Of a stretch of 64,000 nucleotides of DNA, positions 35,140-43,094 are shown piece after piece (the stretch's first letter is position 1; every line of letters starts with the position of its first letter). The notes under the pieces were generated by a model. That model worked only from the letters and a program-made list of their open reading frames with translations. It ran no database searches and was not told where the DNA came from. The position numbers and the translations under genes are program-made. Origin of the DNA: Williamsia soli (GTDB lineage: Bacteria > Actinomycetota > Actinomycetes > Mycobacteriales > Mycobacteriaceae); contig NZ_JAFRDR010000008.1 in the NCBI RefSeq assembly GCF_017377795.1, positions 62,001 to 126,000 of the forward strand, in the 5' to 3' direction.

Positions 35140-36768
35140 ATGACCGATGAGCAGGTAGAGGCGTGGATCGACGCGGACCCCGACCCCAGGACGCAGACCG
35201 AGTTGCGCACACTCGACGCAGAATCGCTCGCCGAACGCTTCTCGGACACCCTGCATTTCGGTACTGCGGGCCTGCGGGGTCCGGTGCGGGCCGGACCGGC
35301 GGGCATGAACGTCGCGGTGGTCAGCGGCGCCACCGCTGGTGTCGGGCAGTGGCTGATCGATCACGGCCACCGCGGCGGTTCTGTCGTCGTCGGCCGCGAC
35401 GCCAGGCATGGGTCTGAAGACTTCTTCGCGGCGACGACGCAAGTTCTTGCGGCGCAGGGTTTCGACGTGATCGCGCTTCCCGAACCCGGCCCGACACCGC
35501 TCGTCGCCTTCGCTGTCCGCGACCTCGGCGCGGCCGCGGGTATCCAGATCACGGCGTCGCACAATCCACCTGGGGACAACGGCTACAAGGTCTACCTGGA
35601 AGAGGGTGCTCAGCTCGTCCCTCCGGCAGACGCCGAGATCGAGCAACTCATCACCAGGGTGGGGCCCGCGAAGGACATCCCCCGGGTCGCGGTCGGCGCA
35701 GACAGCCGAGCCCGCGCCAACGTCGACCGCTACCTCGCGCGCCTGGTCACCAGGTTCGGGAGCCGGGAGCGGCGTCGTATCCGCGTCGCACTGACGGCCA
35801 TGCACGGCGTCGGCGGGGACATCGCCGTACAGGCGTTGCGGGAGTGCGGGTTCCACGATGTCACCGTCGTCGGCTTGCAACACAGCCCCGATCCCGACTT
35901 CCCCACCGCGGCGTTTCCGAACCCCGAGGAGCCAGGCGCGTCCGATCTCCTCCTCGACCTCGCCAGGGACGTGGACGCCGACCTCGCGATCGCGCTCGAC
36001 CCCGATGCCGACCGGTGTGCTGTCGGCGCCTACGTGGACGGTGCATGGCGGATGCTCACCGGTGACGAGACCGGCGCACTGCTCGGCGCGGAGATCCTCG
36101 ACGAACACCGCGACGAGAACGCCCTGGTCGCCAGCACGATCGTGTCGGGAACATTGCTCGGCAAAATCGCGGCTGCCTCAGGGGCACGTCACGTCACCAC
36201 GTTGACTGGTTTCAAGTGGCTGGTCCGTGCCGGCGACGGACTGGTCTACGCGTACGAGGAGGCGATCGGCCATTGTGTGGACCCGGAGGCGGTCCGGGAC
36301 AAAGACGGCATCAGTGCTGCCATCGCGCTCTGCGTGCTCGCGGAGCGGCTTGCCGGGCAGGGCGAGGGCCTGGGCGACCGTCTCGACTACCTGTTCACGC
36401 AGTTCGGAGTGCACGCCACCGGCCAGTACTCCCTACGGGTCGACGATCTGAGCCGCATCACCGACATCATGAATGCACTGCGCACCACTCCGCCCGCCGA
36501 CGTGGCCGGCATCGCCGTGACCGCGGAGGACCTCCTGGACCGGCCCGTCCCGGCGGCCACCGACGCGGTGCAGTTCACCGGCTCGACAGAACACGAGCAG
36601 GTCAGGGTCATCGCGCGCCCGTCCGGCACGGAACCCAAGTTGAAGTTCTATCTGGAGGTTGCCGTAGCACCCGGCTCACCGCTGACCCAGGCAAAGTCGA
36701 CGGCGCACGCACGGCTGAGACAACTCACCGCGCAGGTGGCCGAGTTCAGCCTGTCCGTCGGCCGCTGA
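35140..36768 (+). CDS. pmmB: phosphomannomutase/phosphoglucomutase PmmB-like
   Basis: The 542-residue alpha-D-phosphohexomutase has GTAGLRGPVRAG (about 43-54), the active serine in ITASHNPPGDNGYKVY (about 138-153), the metal loop DPDADR and a C-terminal RPSGTEPKLKFY for phosphate binding. It corresponds to Rv3308. Possible roles are mannose or ribose phosphate interconversion; the pairing with a nucleoside phosphorylase suggests phosphopentomutase activity (ribose 1-phosphate to 5-phosphate), which is inference. Confidence 0.9.
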   Translation: MTDEQVEAWIDADPDPRTQTELRTLDAESLAERFSDTLHFGTAGLRGPVRAGPAGMNVAVVSGATAGVGQWLIDHGHRGGSVVVGRDARHGSEDFFAATTQVLAAQGFDVIALPEPGPTPLVAFAVRDLGAAAGIQITASHNPPGDNGYKVYLEEGAQLVPPADAEIEQLITRVGPAKDIPRVAVGADSRARANVDRYLARLVTRFGSRERRRIRVALTAMHGVGGDIAVQALRECGFHDVTVVGLQHSPDPDFPTAAFPNPEEPGASDLLLDLARDVDADLAIALDPDADRCAVGAYVDGAWRMLTGDETGALLGAEILDEHRDENALVASTIVSGTLLGKIAAASGARHVTTLTGFKWLVRAGDGLVYAYEEAIGHCVDPEAVRDKDGISAAIALCVLAERLAGQGEGLGDRLDYLFTQFGVHATGQYSLRVDDLSRITDIMNALRTTPPADVAGIAVTAEDLLDRPVPAATDAVQFTGSTEHEQVRVIARPSGTEPKLKFYLEVAVAPGSPLTQAKSTAHARLRQLTAQVAEFSLSVGR

Positions 36769-36782
36769 GTGGGGGGCATCGG

Positions 36783-36788
36783 TAGGGT
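36783..36788 (+). promoter_or_regulatory. -10 box of a probable leaderless promoter
   Basis: TAGGGT ends six bases before the GTG at 36795, in the 26-base gap after the mutase gene. No ribosome binding site is seen. Confidence 0.45.
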
Positions 36789-36794
36789 GAGCCC

Positions 36795-37388
36795 GTGAGT
36801 GGCAGCTACCAACCGACACCGCCGCCGAGATCACCGTGGTCGTCTCCGGTGGTCATCGGCGCGATCGTGGCCGGCGCGGTGGTGCTGGCCGTCGCCGTGC
36901 TGTTGGGCTTCCTGCTGATCCCTTCCGACAAGGACGACACCGCGAGCGCGAGTAGCAGTGTCACGCAGCCGACGTCCACCATCACGATGTCGCCTTCGAC
37001 CGGAGTCCCGACCAGCACGCTCACCCCGACACAAACCACGACGACCACGACCCCGAATCTGCCCAACCCGGATGTCCCCGGCGCCGATGGTCAGGGCTTC
37101 CTCAGCGGGCCACGGTGCAACGCTGCCGGTGATCCGGCGGTGATGATCGGACAGACCAATCGGTCGAAAGTCGTTGTCTGCCAGGTCGGCAACCAGACCG
37201 GTCGTTACTATTACAAAGGTCTCGCCGACGGCGGCGCCATCGAGATCCAGTACCCGACCCGCTCGGGCAACCTGTTCACCGCGGTGAACGTCGACACCAC
37301 CTACCTCGTCGACAGCTCGTCGCTCACCATCACCCGAGGGGGTTCGGTGCTGGCTGCCGAACCCATGATCTACTACTGGACCAACTGA
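36795..37388 (+). CDS. single-pass membrane protein with Thr-rich linker
   Basis: The 197-residue protein has a short proline-rich cytoplasmic start, one membrane helix (about 18-42, VVIGAIVAGAVVLAVAVLL) and a threonine/serine-rich linker (about 48-92). An extracytoplasmic domain of about 100 residues follows, with two cysteines (SGPRCNAAG and VVVCQVGN) that could form a disulfide. It looks like an anchored surface domain; no family was recognised. It precedes the broken ABC gene by three bases. Confidence 0.7.
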   Translation: MSGSYQPTPPPRSPWSSPVVIGAIVAGAVVLAVAVLLGFLLIPSDKDDTASASSSVTQPTSTITMSPSTGVPTSTLTPTQTTTTTTPNLPNPDVPGADGQGFLSGPRCNAAGDPAVMIGQTNRSKVVVCQVGNQTGRYYYKGLADGGAIEIQYPTRSGNLFTAVNVDTTYLVDSSSLTITRGGSVLAAEPMIYYWTN

Positions 37389-37391
37389 ACC

Positions 37392-38218
37392 TTGAACGCC
37401 ACAGCCGATGAACGGTCGAGTGCCGGTTCGCTTCGTCCCACAGGTGAGGTCCTTCACGTTGCCCACATCGACGTGGTGCGGGGAGGACGATACCTGTTGC
37501 GCGACATCAGTTTCACCGTCAAGGCGGGCGAACACTGGGCGCTGCTGGGTCCCAACGGTGCCGGGAAATCAACCCTGCTGAACATCCTCGGGCATTCGGG
37601 CACCCGACCCGCGGCACCGTCGACGTACTGGGGCGCAGGTTGGGCCGGGTCGACATGCGCGAGTTGCGTACCCATATCGGGCACGTCGATCCGAGACATC
37701 GCCTCGACCTACCGTTGACGGCTCACGATGTGGTGCTCACCGGACTGACGAACACTCCAGAACTAGACCATCGACGCGATTACATCGACGTCGAACATCG
37801 GCATGCCGACGAACTTCTCGAGCTGTTGGGCATGACCGACAGACGAACCTCTGTCTGGACCACCATGAGTCAGGGTGAACGCGGACGAACACTCATCGCC
37901 AGGGCATTGATGGCCAGGCCGTCGCTGATCCTGCTCGACGAACCCGCCACGGGTCTGGATCTGGCCGCCCGCGAACAACTCCTGACCAGCGTCGATCAAC
38001 TGCGCCGCGAGGTTCCGGACCTGGCGAGTGTGCTGGTCACCCACCACCTCGAGGATCTTCCAGCGAGCACCAGTCACGCGCTGTTGCTCCGCGACGGCGA
38101 ATCAGTGGTCCAGGGCCACGTCGACGACGCCCTGACCTCGGCAACCATCACGAAATGCTTCGATCATCCCGTGCAGGTGCGCCGCGACGGAGGCCGCTGG
38201 GCCGCACGCTCTACCTAG
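37392..38218 (+). pseudogene. ABC transporter ATP-binding protein, one-base frameshift
   Basis: The first frame gives Walker A ([15 protein letters not shown]) and then stops at 37718 with unrelated residues. A second frame carries [26 protein letters not shown], the signature MSQGERGRTLIARALM, Walker B LILLDEPATGLD and the H-loop VTHH, ending at 38218. Adding one G to the GGG at 37590-37592 joins the two frames into a single 275-residue ABC ATPase ([20 protein letters not shown]). The break is therefore a single-base deletion in a G run, either real or a sequencing error. The gene overlaps the end of upp by eight bases. Confidence 0.85.
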
Positions 38219-38834
38219 GACCGAACTGGCGATCTCCCGCATCACCGAGACCCGGTGTGATGTAGGCGACCTCATTGAGGCCATCGTCGATGGCCGCGGT
38301 CACGAGTCGAACGGGATATCCGGAATTTTCGAGCGCAGCAACGCCTTCGGGCGCCGCGACGACGCACACCGCGGTGATGTCGGTGGCTTTGCGCGAGACC
38401 AGCAACTCGATCGTGTGCAGCATCGAACCGCCGGTTGCGAGCATCGGGTCGAGAACGAAAACCGGCTGGCCGGTCAGATCGTCCGGCAGGGACTCCAGGT
38501 AAGGCACCGGCTCCCGGGTCTCTTCGTTCCGGGCGATCCCCACGAATCCGACGTTCGCCTCCGGAACCATCGCGTGTGCCTGCTCGACCATCCCCAGTCC
38601 GGCTCTCAGCACCGGGACGAGCAGGGGCGGCGACGCCAGCTTCACCCCGGTCGTCGAGACCACGGGTGTCGTGATCGGCACCTCGGTCACCGGCGCGCCG
38701 ATCAACGCCTCGTAGATGAGCATCTGGGTGAGATCGGACAGCGCGCCGCGAAAAGCCGCATTACCGGTGGTCTCGTCGCGGAGGGTGGTCAGCCTGGCGG
38801 CGGCCAGTGGATGGTCAACTGCTCGGATCTGCAT
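38211..38834 (-). CDS. upp: uracil phosphoribosyltransferase
   Basis: The 207-residue enzyme has the PRPP-binding loop [21 protein letters not shown] (about 129-149) and a C-terminal [15 protein letters not shown], which binds uracil. It makes UMP from uracil and PRPP. It corresponds to Rv3309c in the same neighbourhood order. The ATG has a TAAGGT box six bases upstream and no ribosome binding site, so the mRNA is probably leaderless. Confidence 0.95.
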   Translation of the reverse strand: MQIRAVDHPLAAARLTTLRDETTGNAAFRGALSDLTQMLIYEALIGAPVTEVPITTPVVSTTGVKLASPPLLVPVLRAGLGMVEQAHAMVPEANVGFVGIARNEETREPVPYLESLPDDLTGQPVFVLDPMLATGGSMLHTIELLVSRKATDITAVCVVAAPEGVAALENSGYPVRLVTAAIDDGLNEVAYITPGLGDAGDRQFGPR

Positions 38835-38840
38835 GGACTC

Positions 38841-38846
38841 ACCTTA
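38841..38846 (-). promoter_or_regulatory. -10 box of a probable leaderless upp promoter
   Basis: On the minus strand TAAGGT ends six bases before the upp ATG at 38834, which predicts a transcript without a leader. Confidence 0.5.
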
Positions 38847-38885
38847 CGAGGGAACCGACACCCCCGACCACCGCGTCGTATGCAC

Positions 38886-39194
38886 ATGAGTTCGGTCTCC
38901 GTTGATCCCGCCGCCCTGACCACCGCTGCTGCCGGCACCCGCTCGGTCGCAGCCGACATCGCCGCCCAGGCCCTCGCCGGCCGCGTCGACGCGTCCGTGC
39001 TGACGCCGACGTTCGGCCTCATCGGAGCCGAGTTCACCGCGGCCGCGGTGATGGTTACCGACCGGCACTGCCGGAAGATCGACGATCTGGCCACGAGGAT
39101 GGCAGCGCTTGGCCAAGGTCTCGCGGACGCCGTCGACACCTACACCGGCGCAGACGACACCAACTCCGCACAGATCGCGGCGATCCAGCGATGA
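38886..39194 (+). CDS. EspC-like type VII secretion target
   Basis: The 102-residue protein has the build of the EspC/ESX-1 secreted-factor-like family: an N-terminal VSVDPAAL, a helix, then FGLIGAEFTAAAVMV, and a second long helix ending in ALGQGLADAVDTYTGADD, where a YxxxD-type export signal would be expected. An ATG six bases upstream could also be used. It overlaps the NlpC/P60 gene by four bases, a common pairing in Mycobacteriales, so the two are probably exported or act together at the cell wall. Confidence 0.75.
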   Translation: MSSVSVDPAALTTAAAGTRSVAADIAAQALAGRVDASVLTPTFGLIGAEFTAAAVMVTDRHCRKIDDLATRMAALGQGLADAVDTYTGADDTNSAQIAAIQR

Positions 39195-40546
39195 TCCCGA
39201 TCGAATTGCTCATCATCCCGTTGCGGGCCCTTCTTGCCGCATTGGGCACCGGAGAGTTGCCCGCAGGCGTCCCCGCGGTCCAGTTGCGTTCTACTGCAAC
39301 TGTTCTCGATGACGCCCGCAACCGGCAGGTTCGCATCAATAGCGAACTCGAACCCGCCTGGTCGGGGGTGGGTGCCGCCCGCGCGACCTCGGTTCTGGAG
39401 CGCGCAGTCGTCGATACGGCAGACTTCTCCGACAACAGCACCGATATCGCCGACGTCATCGAGTCCGCGGGTGAAAAAGTTCGCCTGGCCGCAGGCGAAC
39501 TGCAGGCGATACTCGACTCGTTCGTCGCCGTCGCCGCAGCCATGGGTCCGGCCCTCTACACACCGGCGGGTCTCGCGGCCATCATTCCGGTAGCCATGGC
39601 ACATCTGCAACGCGGCATCGATGTCGTCGAGCGCACCCGTACCGAACTCAAAGCCGACACCGACCGGCTACTGGCCATCGGCCGCACCACCGCACCGGCG
39701 GAGTCGGACTCCGTCGACGCCCAGCTCGCCCGTGTCGGTACCGAACTGGGCAATCTGGGCAACGCCGCGTTCGGTCCGGTACAGACCGCGGCTGACACCA
39801 CCGGATCCGACGCCGGCGAGGACCCGGCGCGCACCGTGCCGGCCGGACTGACGGCAACCAACCCGGGCGGCACCGAGGTCGCGATCACCTTGCCCGACGG
39901 TTCGGTCGCGTACGCACCCAATGAGCGCGCAGCCAAAGCAGTCCGGGCAGCGCTCAGCCAGCAGGGTGTGCCCTACGTCTGGGGAGGTACATCTCCTGGG
40001 CAAGGGCTCGACTGCAGCGGGCTCACGCAGTGGGCTTATCGGGAAGCCGGCGTCGAGCTGCCCCGGTTGGCGCAGGAACAGGACACCGCCGGGGTGCAGG
40101 TGGCACAGGCCGATCTACAGCCCGGCGATCTCGCTGTGTGGTCCGGACATGTCGCCATGTACGTCGGCAACGGACAGATGGTGGAGGCTGTCAGTCACTA
40201 CCGGTACCTTTCCGACCATGCGCGCAGTGATCTACACCCGAGTGAGCAACGACGACTCCGGCCGGTCCCGATCGACCGAAGACCAGGAGCGCGAATGCCG
40301 CGCCCTCTGCGAGACACACGGCTGGTCAGTCGCCGAAGTTCTCTGCGACAACGACATCGGCGCGTCACGGTGGTCAGGCAAGGATCGCCCCGCCTACCGA
40401 CAACTCACCAAGGTCCTGCGCAAAGGCGACGTGCTGGTCACCTGGGAGGCCTCGCGAGCACAGCGCGACCTCGAGGCGTACGTCCAGCTGCGCGACCTGT
40501 GCGCCCAGCGCGGCGTTCAGTGGTGCTACTCCGGGCGGATTTATGA
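39191..40546 (+). CDS. NlpC/P60 peptidase with 3' end replaced by prophage
   Basis: Residues 1-160 are helical; the NlpC/P60 domain starts near residue 250 with GVPYVWGG. The nucleophile is Cys275 (GLDCSG), the base His320 (SGHVAMYVGNG) and the third residue probably Glu332 (MVEA), the position of Glu444 in RipA. Host homology ends right after Glu332: the expected short C-terminal strand is absent, and from about 40187 the frame continues into phage DNA for about 118 residues, overlapping the integrase start in another frame. The gene is the attachment site of the prophage. The chimeric 451-residue product may or may not be stable. Such enzymes cut peptidoglycan peptides. Confidence 0.8.
   Translation: MIPIELLIIPLRALLAALGTGELPAGVPAVQLRSTATVLDDARNRQVRINSELEPAWSGVGAARATSVLERAVVDTADFSDNSTDIADVIESAGEKVRLAAGELQAILDSFVAVAAAMGPALYTPAGLAAIIPVAMAHLQRGIDVVERTRTELKADTDRLLAIGRTTAPAESDSVDAQLARVGTELGNLGNAAFGPVQTAADTTGSDAGEDPARTVPAGLTATNPGGTEVAITLPDGSVAYAPNERAAKAVRAALSQQGVPYVWGGTSPGQGLDCSGLTQWAYREAGVELPRLAQEQDTAGVQVAQADLQPGDLAVWSGHVAMYVGNGQMVEAVSHYRYLSDHARSDLHPSEQRRLRPVPIDRRPGARMPRPLRDTRLVSRRSSLRQRHRRVTVVRQGSPRLPTTHQGPAQRRRAGHLGGLASTARPRGVRPAARPVRPARRSVVLLRADL
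40170..40217. other. left attachment site (attL) of the prophage
   Basis: The NlpC/P60 homology stops near 40187, and the serine integrase gene begins at 40218. The crossover is therefore expected within about 40170-40195, in the stretch encoding GQMVEA. The exact core cannot be read without the right end of the prophage or an empty strain. Confidence 0.6.
40205..40210 (+). promoter_or_regulatory. -10 box of a probable leaderless integrase promoter
   Basis: TACCTT ends seven bases before the integrase ATG at 40218, with no ribosome binding site in between. A -35 box would fall near 40182-40188, at or across the attL junction, so integration could change the strength of this promoter. Confidence 0.4.
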
Positions 40547-41591
40547 CCTGTCCGACGGCGACGACCGATTCTCGACCGGCCTTGACGCGCTGATGGCCGA
40601 GAAGGAGGCCGAGCAGCTCCGCACCCGAGTACTCCGCGGCAAGCGCGCCGCCGCCCTGGCAGGCCGGCCGAACGGGTTCCCGCCCTACGGCTACCGGATC
40701 GTGCGCGACCCTGTCTCCGGCCGGACGCTCACTTGGGAGCTGGACCCAGAACCGGCCATGGTCATCGAGGAGGTGTCCCAGCGGGTGCTCGGCGGCGAGT
40801 CGTTGTTCGCGATCGCCCGTGAGCTGACGATGCGGAAGGTGCCGGCGCCGACGAAGACCGGCGAGTGGCTGCCACGCCGGATGCGGCTGATGCTCCTCAC
40901 GCCGAGCTACGCCGGACTCCGAGTCCATCAGGGCAAGGTCATCGGCAAGGGCGTGTGGCCGGCGCTCATCACCGAAGAGGAGCACCTGCAGCTGACAGCA
41001 ATCCTCACGGACCCCTCGCGGGTCACCTCGTCGAGCTCGGCCACCAAGCACCTGCTGACTGGTATCGCCCGCTGCGGTGTGTGTGGCAGCGTCGTCCGGT
41101 ACTTCGGGCCGAAGTCGCTGAAGACCCCGACGTACCAGTGCGAGGCGAACTCGTGCGTGCGCCGACGGACCGATCTCGTCGACGAGCTGGTGGTTGAGAA
41201 CCTCCTCGCTCGCCTCGAGGCGCTCGACCCGGACGACATTGACACCACCAACGTTGACGCCGTCGAAGCCATGCGCGAGGCCCGCCAGCTCCGTGCCCGC
41301 CTCGAGGCCTTCGCCGATCAAGCGGCCGACGGCGCGCTCACCGCGGCGTCGCTCGCCCGAGTGGAGGCGAAGCTGCTCCCCCAGATCGCTGCGGCCGAGC
41401 GCCGCGCCTCGGTCTCGCAGCATCCGATCATCGGCCACATGGCCGGCCCCGACGCGCGCAGCACATGGGAGACGCTGGACATCCTGCCTCGTCGCGAACT
41501 GGTGCGGGTGATGATGACGGTGACCATCAACAAGTCGACCGTCGGCACGCGCCGGTTCAGTCCCGCTGACGTTCCGATTGCATGGAAGTGA
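40218..41591 (+). CDS. int: large serine recombinase (phage integrase)
   Basis: The 457-residue protein has the resolvase catalytic domain at the N-terminus: YTRVSND with the nucleophile Ser10, STEDQERE, then ASRAQRDLEAY and LMAEKEAEQLRTRVLRGKRAAALAGRPNG. A recombinase domain (about 140-270) follows, then a zinc ribbon (CGVCGSVVRYF ... CEANSC, about 290-315) and a coiled-coil C-terminal part. Serine integrases cut attP and attB with a two-base overlap and need only a directionality factor for excision, which was not found here. The gene lies directly at the left prophage end. Confidence 0.95.
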   Translation: MRAVIYTRVSNDDSGRSRSTEDQERECRALCETHGWSVAEVLCDNDIGASRWSGKDRPAYRQLTKVLRKGDVLVTWEASRAQRDLEAYVQLRDLCAQRGVQWCYSGRIYDLSDGDDRFSTGLDALMAEKEAEQLRTRVLRGKRAAALAGRPNGFPPYGYRIVRDPVSGRTLTWELDPEPAMVIEEVSQRVLGGESLFAIARELTMRKVPAPTKTGEWLPRRMRLMLLTPSYAGLRVHQGKVIGKGVWPALITEEEHLQLTAILTDPSRVTSSSSATKHLLTGIARCGVCGSVVRYFGPKSLKTPTYQCEANSCVRRRTDLVDELVVENLLARLEALDPDDIDTTNVDAVEAMREARQLRARLEAFADQAADGALTAASLARVEAKLLPQIAAAERRASVSQHPIIGHMAGPDARSTWETLDILPRRELVRVMMTVTINKSTVGTRRFSPADVPIAWK

Positions 41592-41841
41592 TCATGGCGT
41601 TGCGGGCGCGGCGCGCGGTGGTGCGCTGCGAGCGGACCCGCTTGAGCCTGTTCACCAGGATCGGGTCGTGGGCGAGGGCCTGCGGGTCGTCCAGGATCTG
41701 ATTGAGCCGCTGGGCGTAGCGCGTCGCGCTTATGCCGAACTCCTCCCGAATCGCGTTCTCCTTGCTGCCCGAGTGGCGCCACCACTTCTTCTCGAACTCG
41801 AGGATCGCCAGGGCCTGTTCACTCAGCATGCGTAGGTCCAT
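41557..41841 (-). CDS. DUF3263-type helical protein
   Basis: The protein of about 94 residues contains ILEFEKKWWRHSGSKENAI and FGISATRYAQRLNQILDDP, the mark of the DUF3263 family, which is small, basic and helix-turn-helix-like and is often found in actinobacterial chromosomes and phages. It starts at 41841 or at the ATG at 41829, and both overlap the peptidase gene. Its end overlaps the integrase gene by 35 bases on the opposite strand. A DNA-binding role is plausible from the fold only. Confidence 0.75.
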   Translation of the reverse strand: MDLRMLSEQALAILEFEKKWWRHSGSKENAIREEFGISATRYAQRLNQILDDPQALAHDPILVNRLKRVRSQRTTARRARNAMITSMQSERQRD

Positions 41842-42296
41842 TCGCCGTCCAGTCGATTCTCCAGCTCGGCCACCTCGATGGGGGTGAGCGCGTTCATGCG
41901 GAACGTGAACGTCGGGACGTCGACCCACAGCTCTTCGGCGAGCTGCTCCGCGCTCCCGTGACGATGCCAGCGGAAGGCGTCGACGAGCTGCTCGATTGTG
42001 ATCAGCCTTCGAGTCGCAATGTCGTTGACGATCGCCTCCTCGCGCCGGACCGCGACCAGGCCCTCGGGCAGTGGCCCACGCTCCACGTGCACCAGCTCGT
42101 GCGTGAGGGTGCAGCGCCGCTCGGCCTGGGTCAGCGTTGAACAGAGCCAGATCCGCCGGCCTCGCGAGAAGCCCATGCGGGTGGCGTGCAGCTCGTGCTG
42201 GCAACTCACCACGACCTCGGGATGGTGGTCGCGCAGATGGCGCCAGGGGTGCCAGCGGATCGCGGTCTGACTCATGACGATGAACGTAAAGGGCAT
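41823..42296 (-). CDS. ImmA/IrrE-family metallopeptidase
   Basis: The protein of 150-157 residues has the zinc motif THELVHVERG (HExxH at 66-70) and lies beside the phage repressor gene. In ICEBs1 and several phages such ImmA peptidases cleave the ImmR-type repressor and release the element, so this one is a candidate trigger of induction. It starts at 42296 or at a later ATG (42275). It belongs to the leftward operon repressor - peptidase - DUF3263. Confidence 0.82.
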   Translation of the reverse strand: MPFTFIVMSQTAIRWHPWRHLRDHHPEVVVSCQHELHATRMGFSRGRRIWLCSTLTQAERRCTLTHELVHVERGPLPEGLVAVRREEAIVNDIATRRLITIEQLVDAFRWHRHGSAEQLAEELWVDVPTFTFRMNALTPIEVAELENRLDGEWTYAC

Positions 42297-42336
42297 GTCC
42301 GACAGAAGATGTCGGTCACCAGGAACTACACCCGTG

Positions 42337-42927
42337 TCATTCGTCGGGGGTCGGCTTGCCTTTGCGGTAGCCAGGTGGGGTTTCGCGGGCAGCTAGGCCG
42401 AAATCGGAAGGCGATGGAGGGGCATCGTCCTGGCTGCCAAGTCGCCCTTCCGTGAGGTCCGACAGGCGCGCAGGCCCGACCGCCTCCACGGCGAGGAGTT
42501 CGACCTGGAGCGCCATAATCAGCGCGTTCTGCATCAACACGTCCAGATCGCCAGGCGACATCCTGCGATGGTTCCCATGGGCCAATGGATTACGAACCGA
42601 CCTGGCGATCTGGGCAAGTTGCGCGAGATGCGCAGCGCTTACTTGGACCAGCTCATCCGAGGTCACCTCACCGCCGAGCACCCGTGTGGAAAGTGGAGTC
42701 GGAGTACCGCCGGCAAGCACCCTCTGCGCGCTCCCCTCCTCCCACCTCAACGCCCGGTCTAGCTTGCGCTGGGTCACGGCACCCACGGTCTCCGCAGCAC
42801 CATTCTCAATCCCGGTGAGCGTGCTGTTCGACGGGCCGCCGTTCTGCCATACGTCGATCTGGCTCATGTTGAGCTCTCGACGGCGGGCAGCTACAGCTTC
42901 ACCCAGCTTGGCAACGTTCGGTTTCAT
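42337..42927 (-). CDS. XRE-family phage repressor
   Basis: The 196-residue protein has an N-terminal helix-turn-helix (about 5-65: LGEAVAARRRELNMSQIDVW, SNSTLTGIENG) and a longer C-terminal part without a Ser/Lys peptidase signature, so it is not a self-cleaving CI-type protein. AGGGG precedes the ATG at 42927. It faces a cro-like gene across a region with repeated GGCAAACC elements, so it is the likely immunity repressor, and the adjacent ImmA peptidase may inactivate it. Confidence 0.82.
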   Translation of the reverse strand: MKPNVAKLGEAVAARRRELNMSQIDVWQNGGPSNSTLTGIENGAAETVGAVTQRKLDRALRWEEGSAQRVLAGGTPTPLSTRVLGGEVTSDELVQVSAAHLAQLAQIARSVRNPLAHGNHRRMSPGDLDVLMQNALIMALQVELLAVEAVGPARLSDLTEGRLGSQDDAPPSPSDFGLAARETPPGYRKGKPTPDE

Positions 42928-42952
42928 GCCCCTGAGCGTGCCGGAAAGTTTT

Positions 42953-43081
42953 GGCAAACCCAAGCACCAAAAGGCAAACCTCACGGATGTGCTTTGAACA
43001 GGCATGGGACTAACACCCTTGTGATTCTGCAGCTAGAAGAAGTTTTCCAAGTTTAATCCTTGGATTGTGCTTGGGTTTGCC
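42953..43081. promoter_or_regulatory. immunity control region with inverted operators
   Basis: GGCAAACCCAAGCAC (42953-42967) returns as its exact reverse complement GTGCTTGGGTTTGCC at 43067-43081, 99 bases away. A partial copy, GGCAAACCTCAC, lies at 42972-42983, and GTGCTTTG at 42989-42996. The outer copies sit next to the starts of the repressor and the cro-like gene; the right copy ends two bases before the -10 box TAGCTT (43083-43088) of the cro-like gene. This is the layout expected of phage operators. Confidence 0.7.
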
Positions 43082-43082
43082 G

Positions 43083-43088
43083 TAGCTT
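43083..43088 (+). promoter_or_regulatory. -10 box of the leaderless cro-like gene
   Basis: TAGCTT ends six bases before the ATG at 43095, without a ribosome binding site. The operator copy GTGCTTGGGTTTGCC lies directly upstream and would cover the spacer of this early rightward promoter. Confidence 0.5.
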
Positions 43089-43094
43089 TAAAGC

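Noticed and set aside
40374-41438. 354-residue minus-strand frame opposite the integrase
   Set aside because: It has no family motif, and the plus-strand serine recombinase is complete.
9860-43081. Similarity of the CAAACCCAG hairpin near 9.88 kb to the phage operator GGCAAACCCAAG
   Set aside because: Only the short CAAACCCA core is shared; the first forms a 12-base-pair stem behind a host gene and is better read as a terminator.
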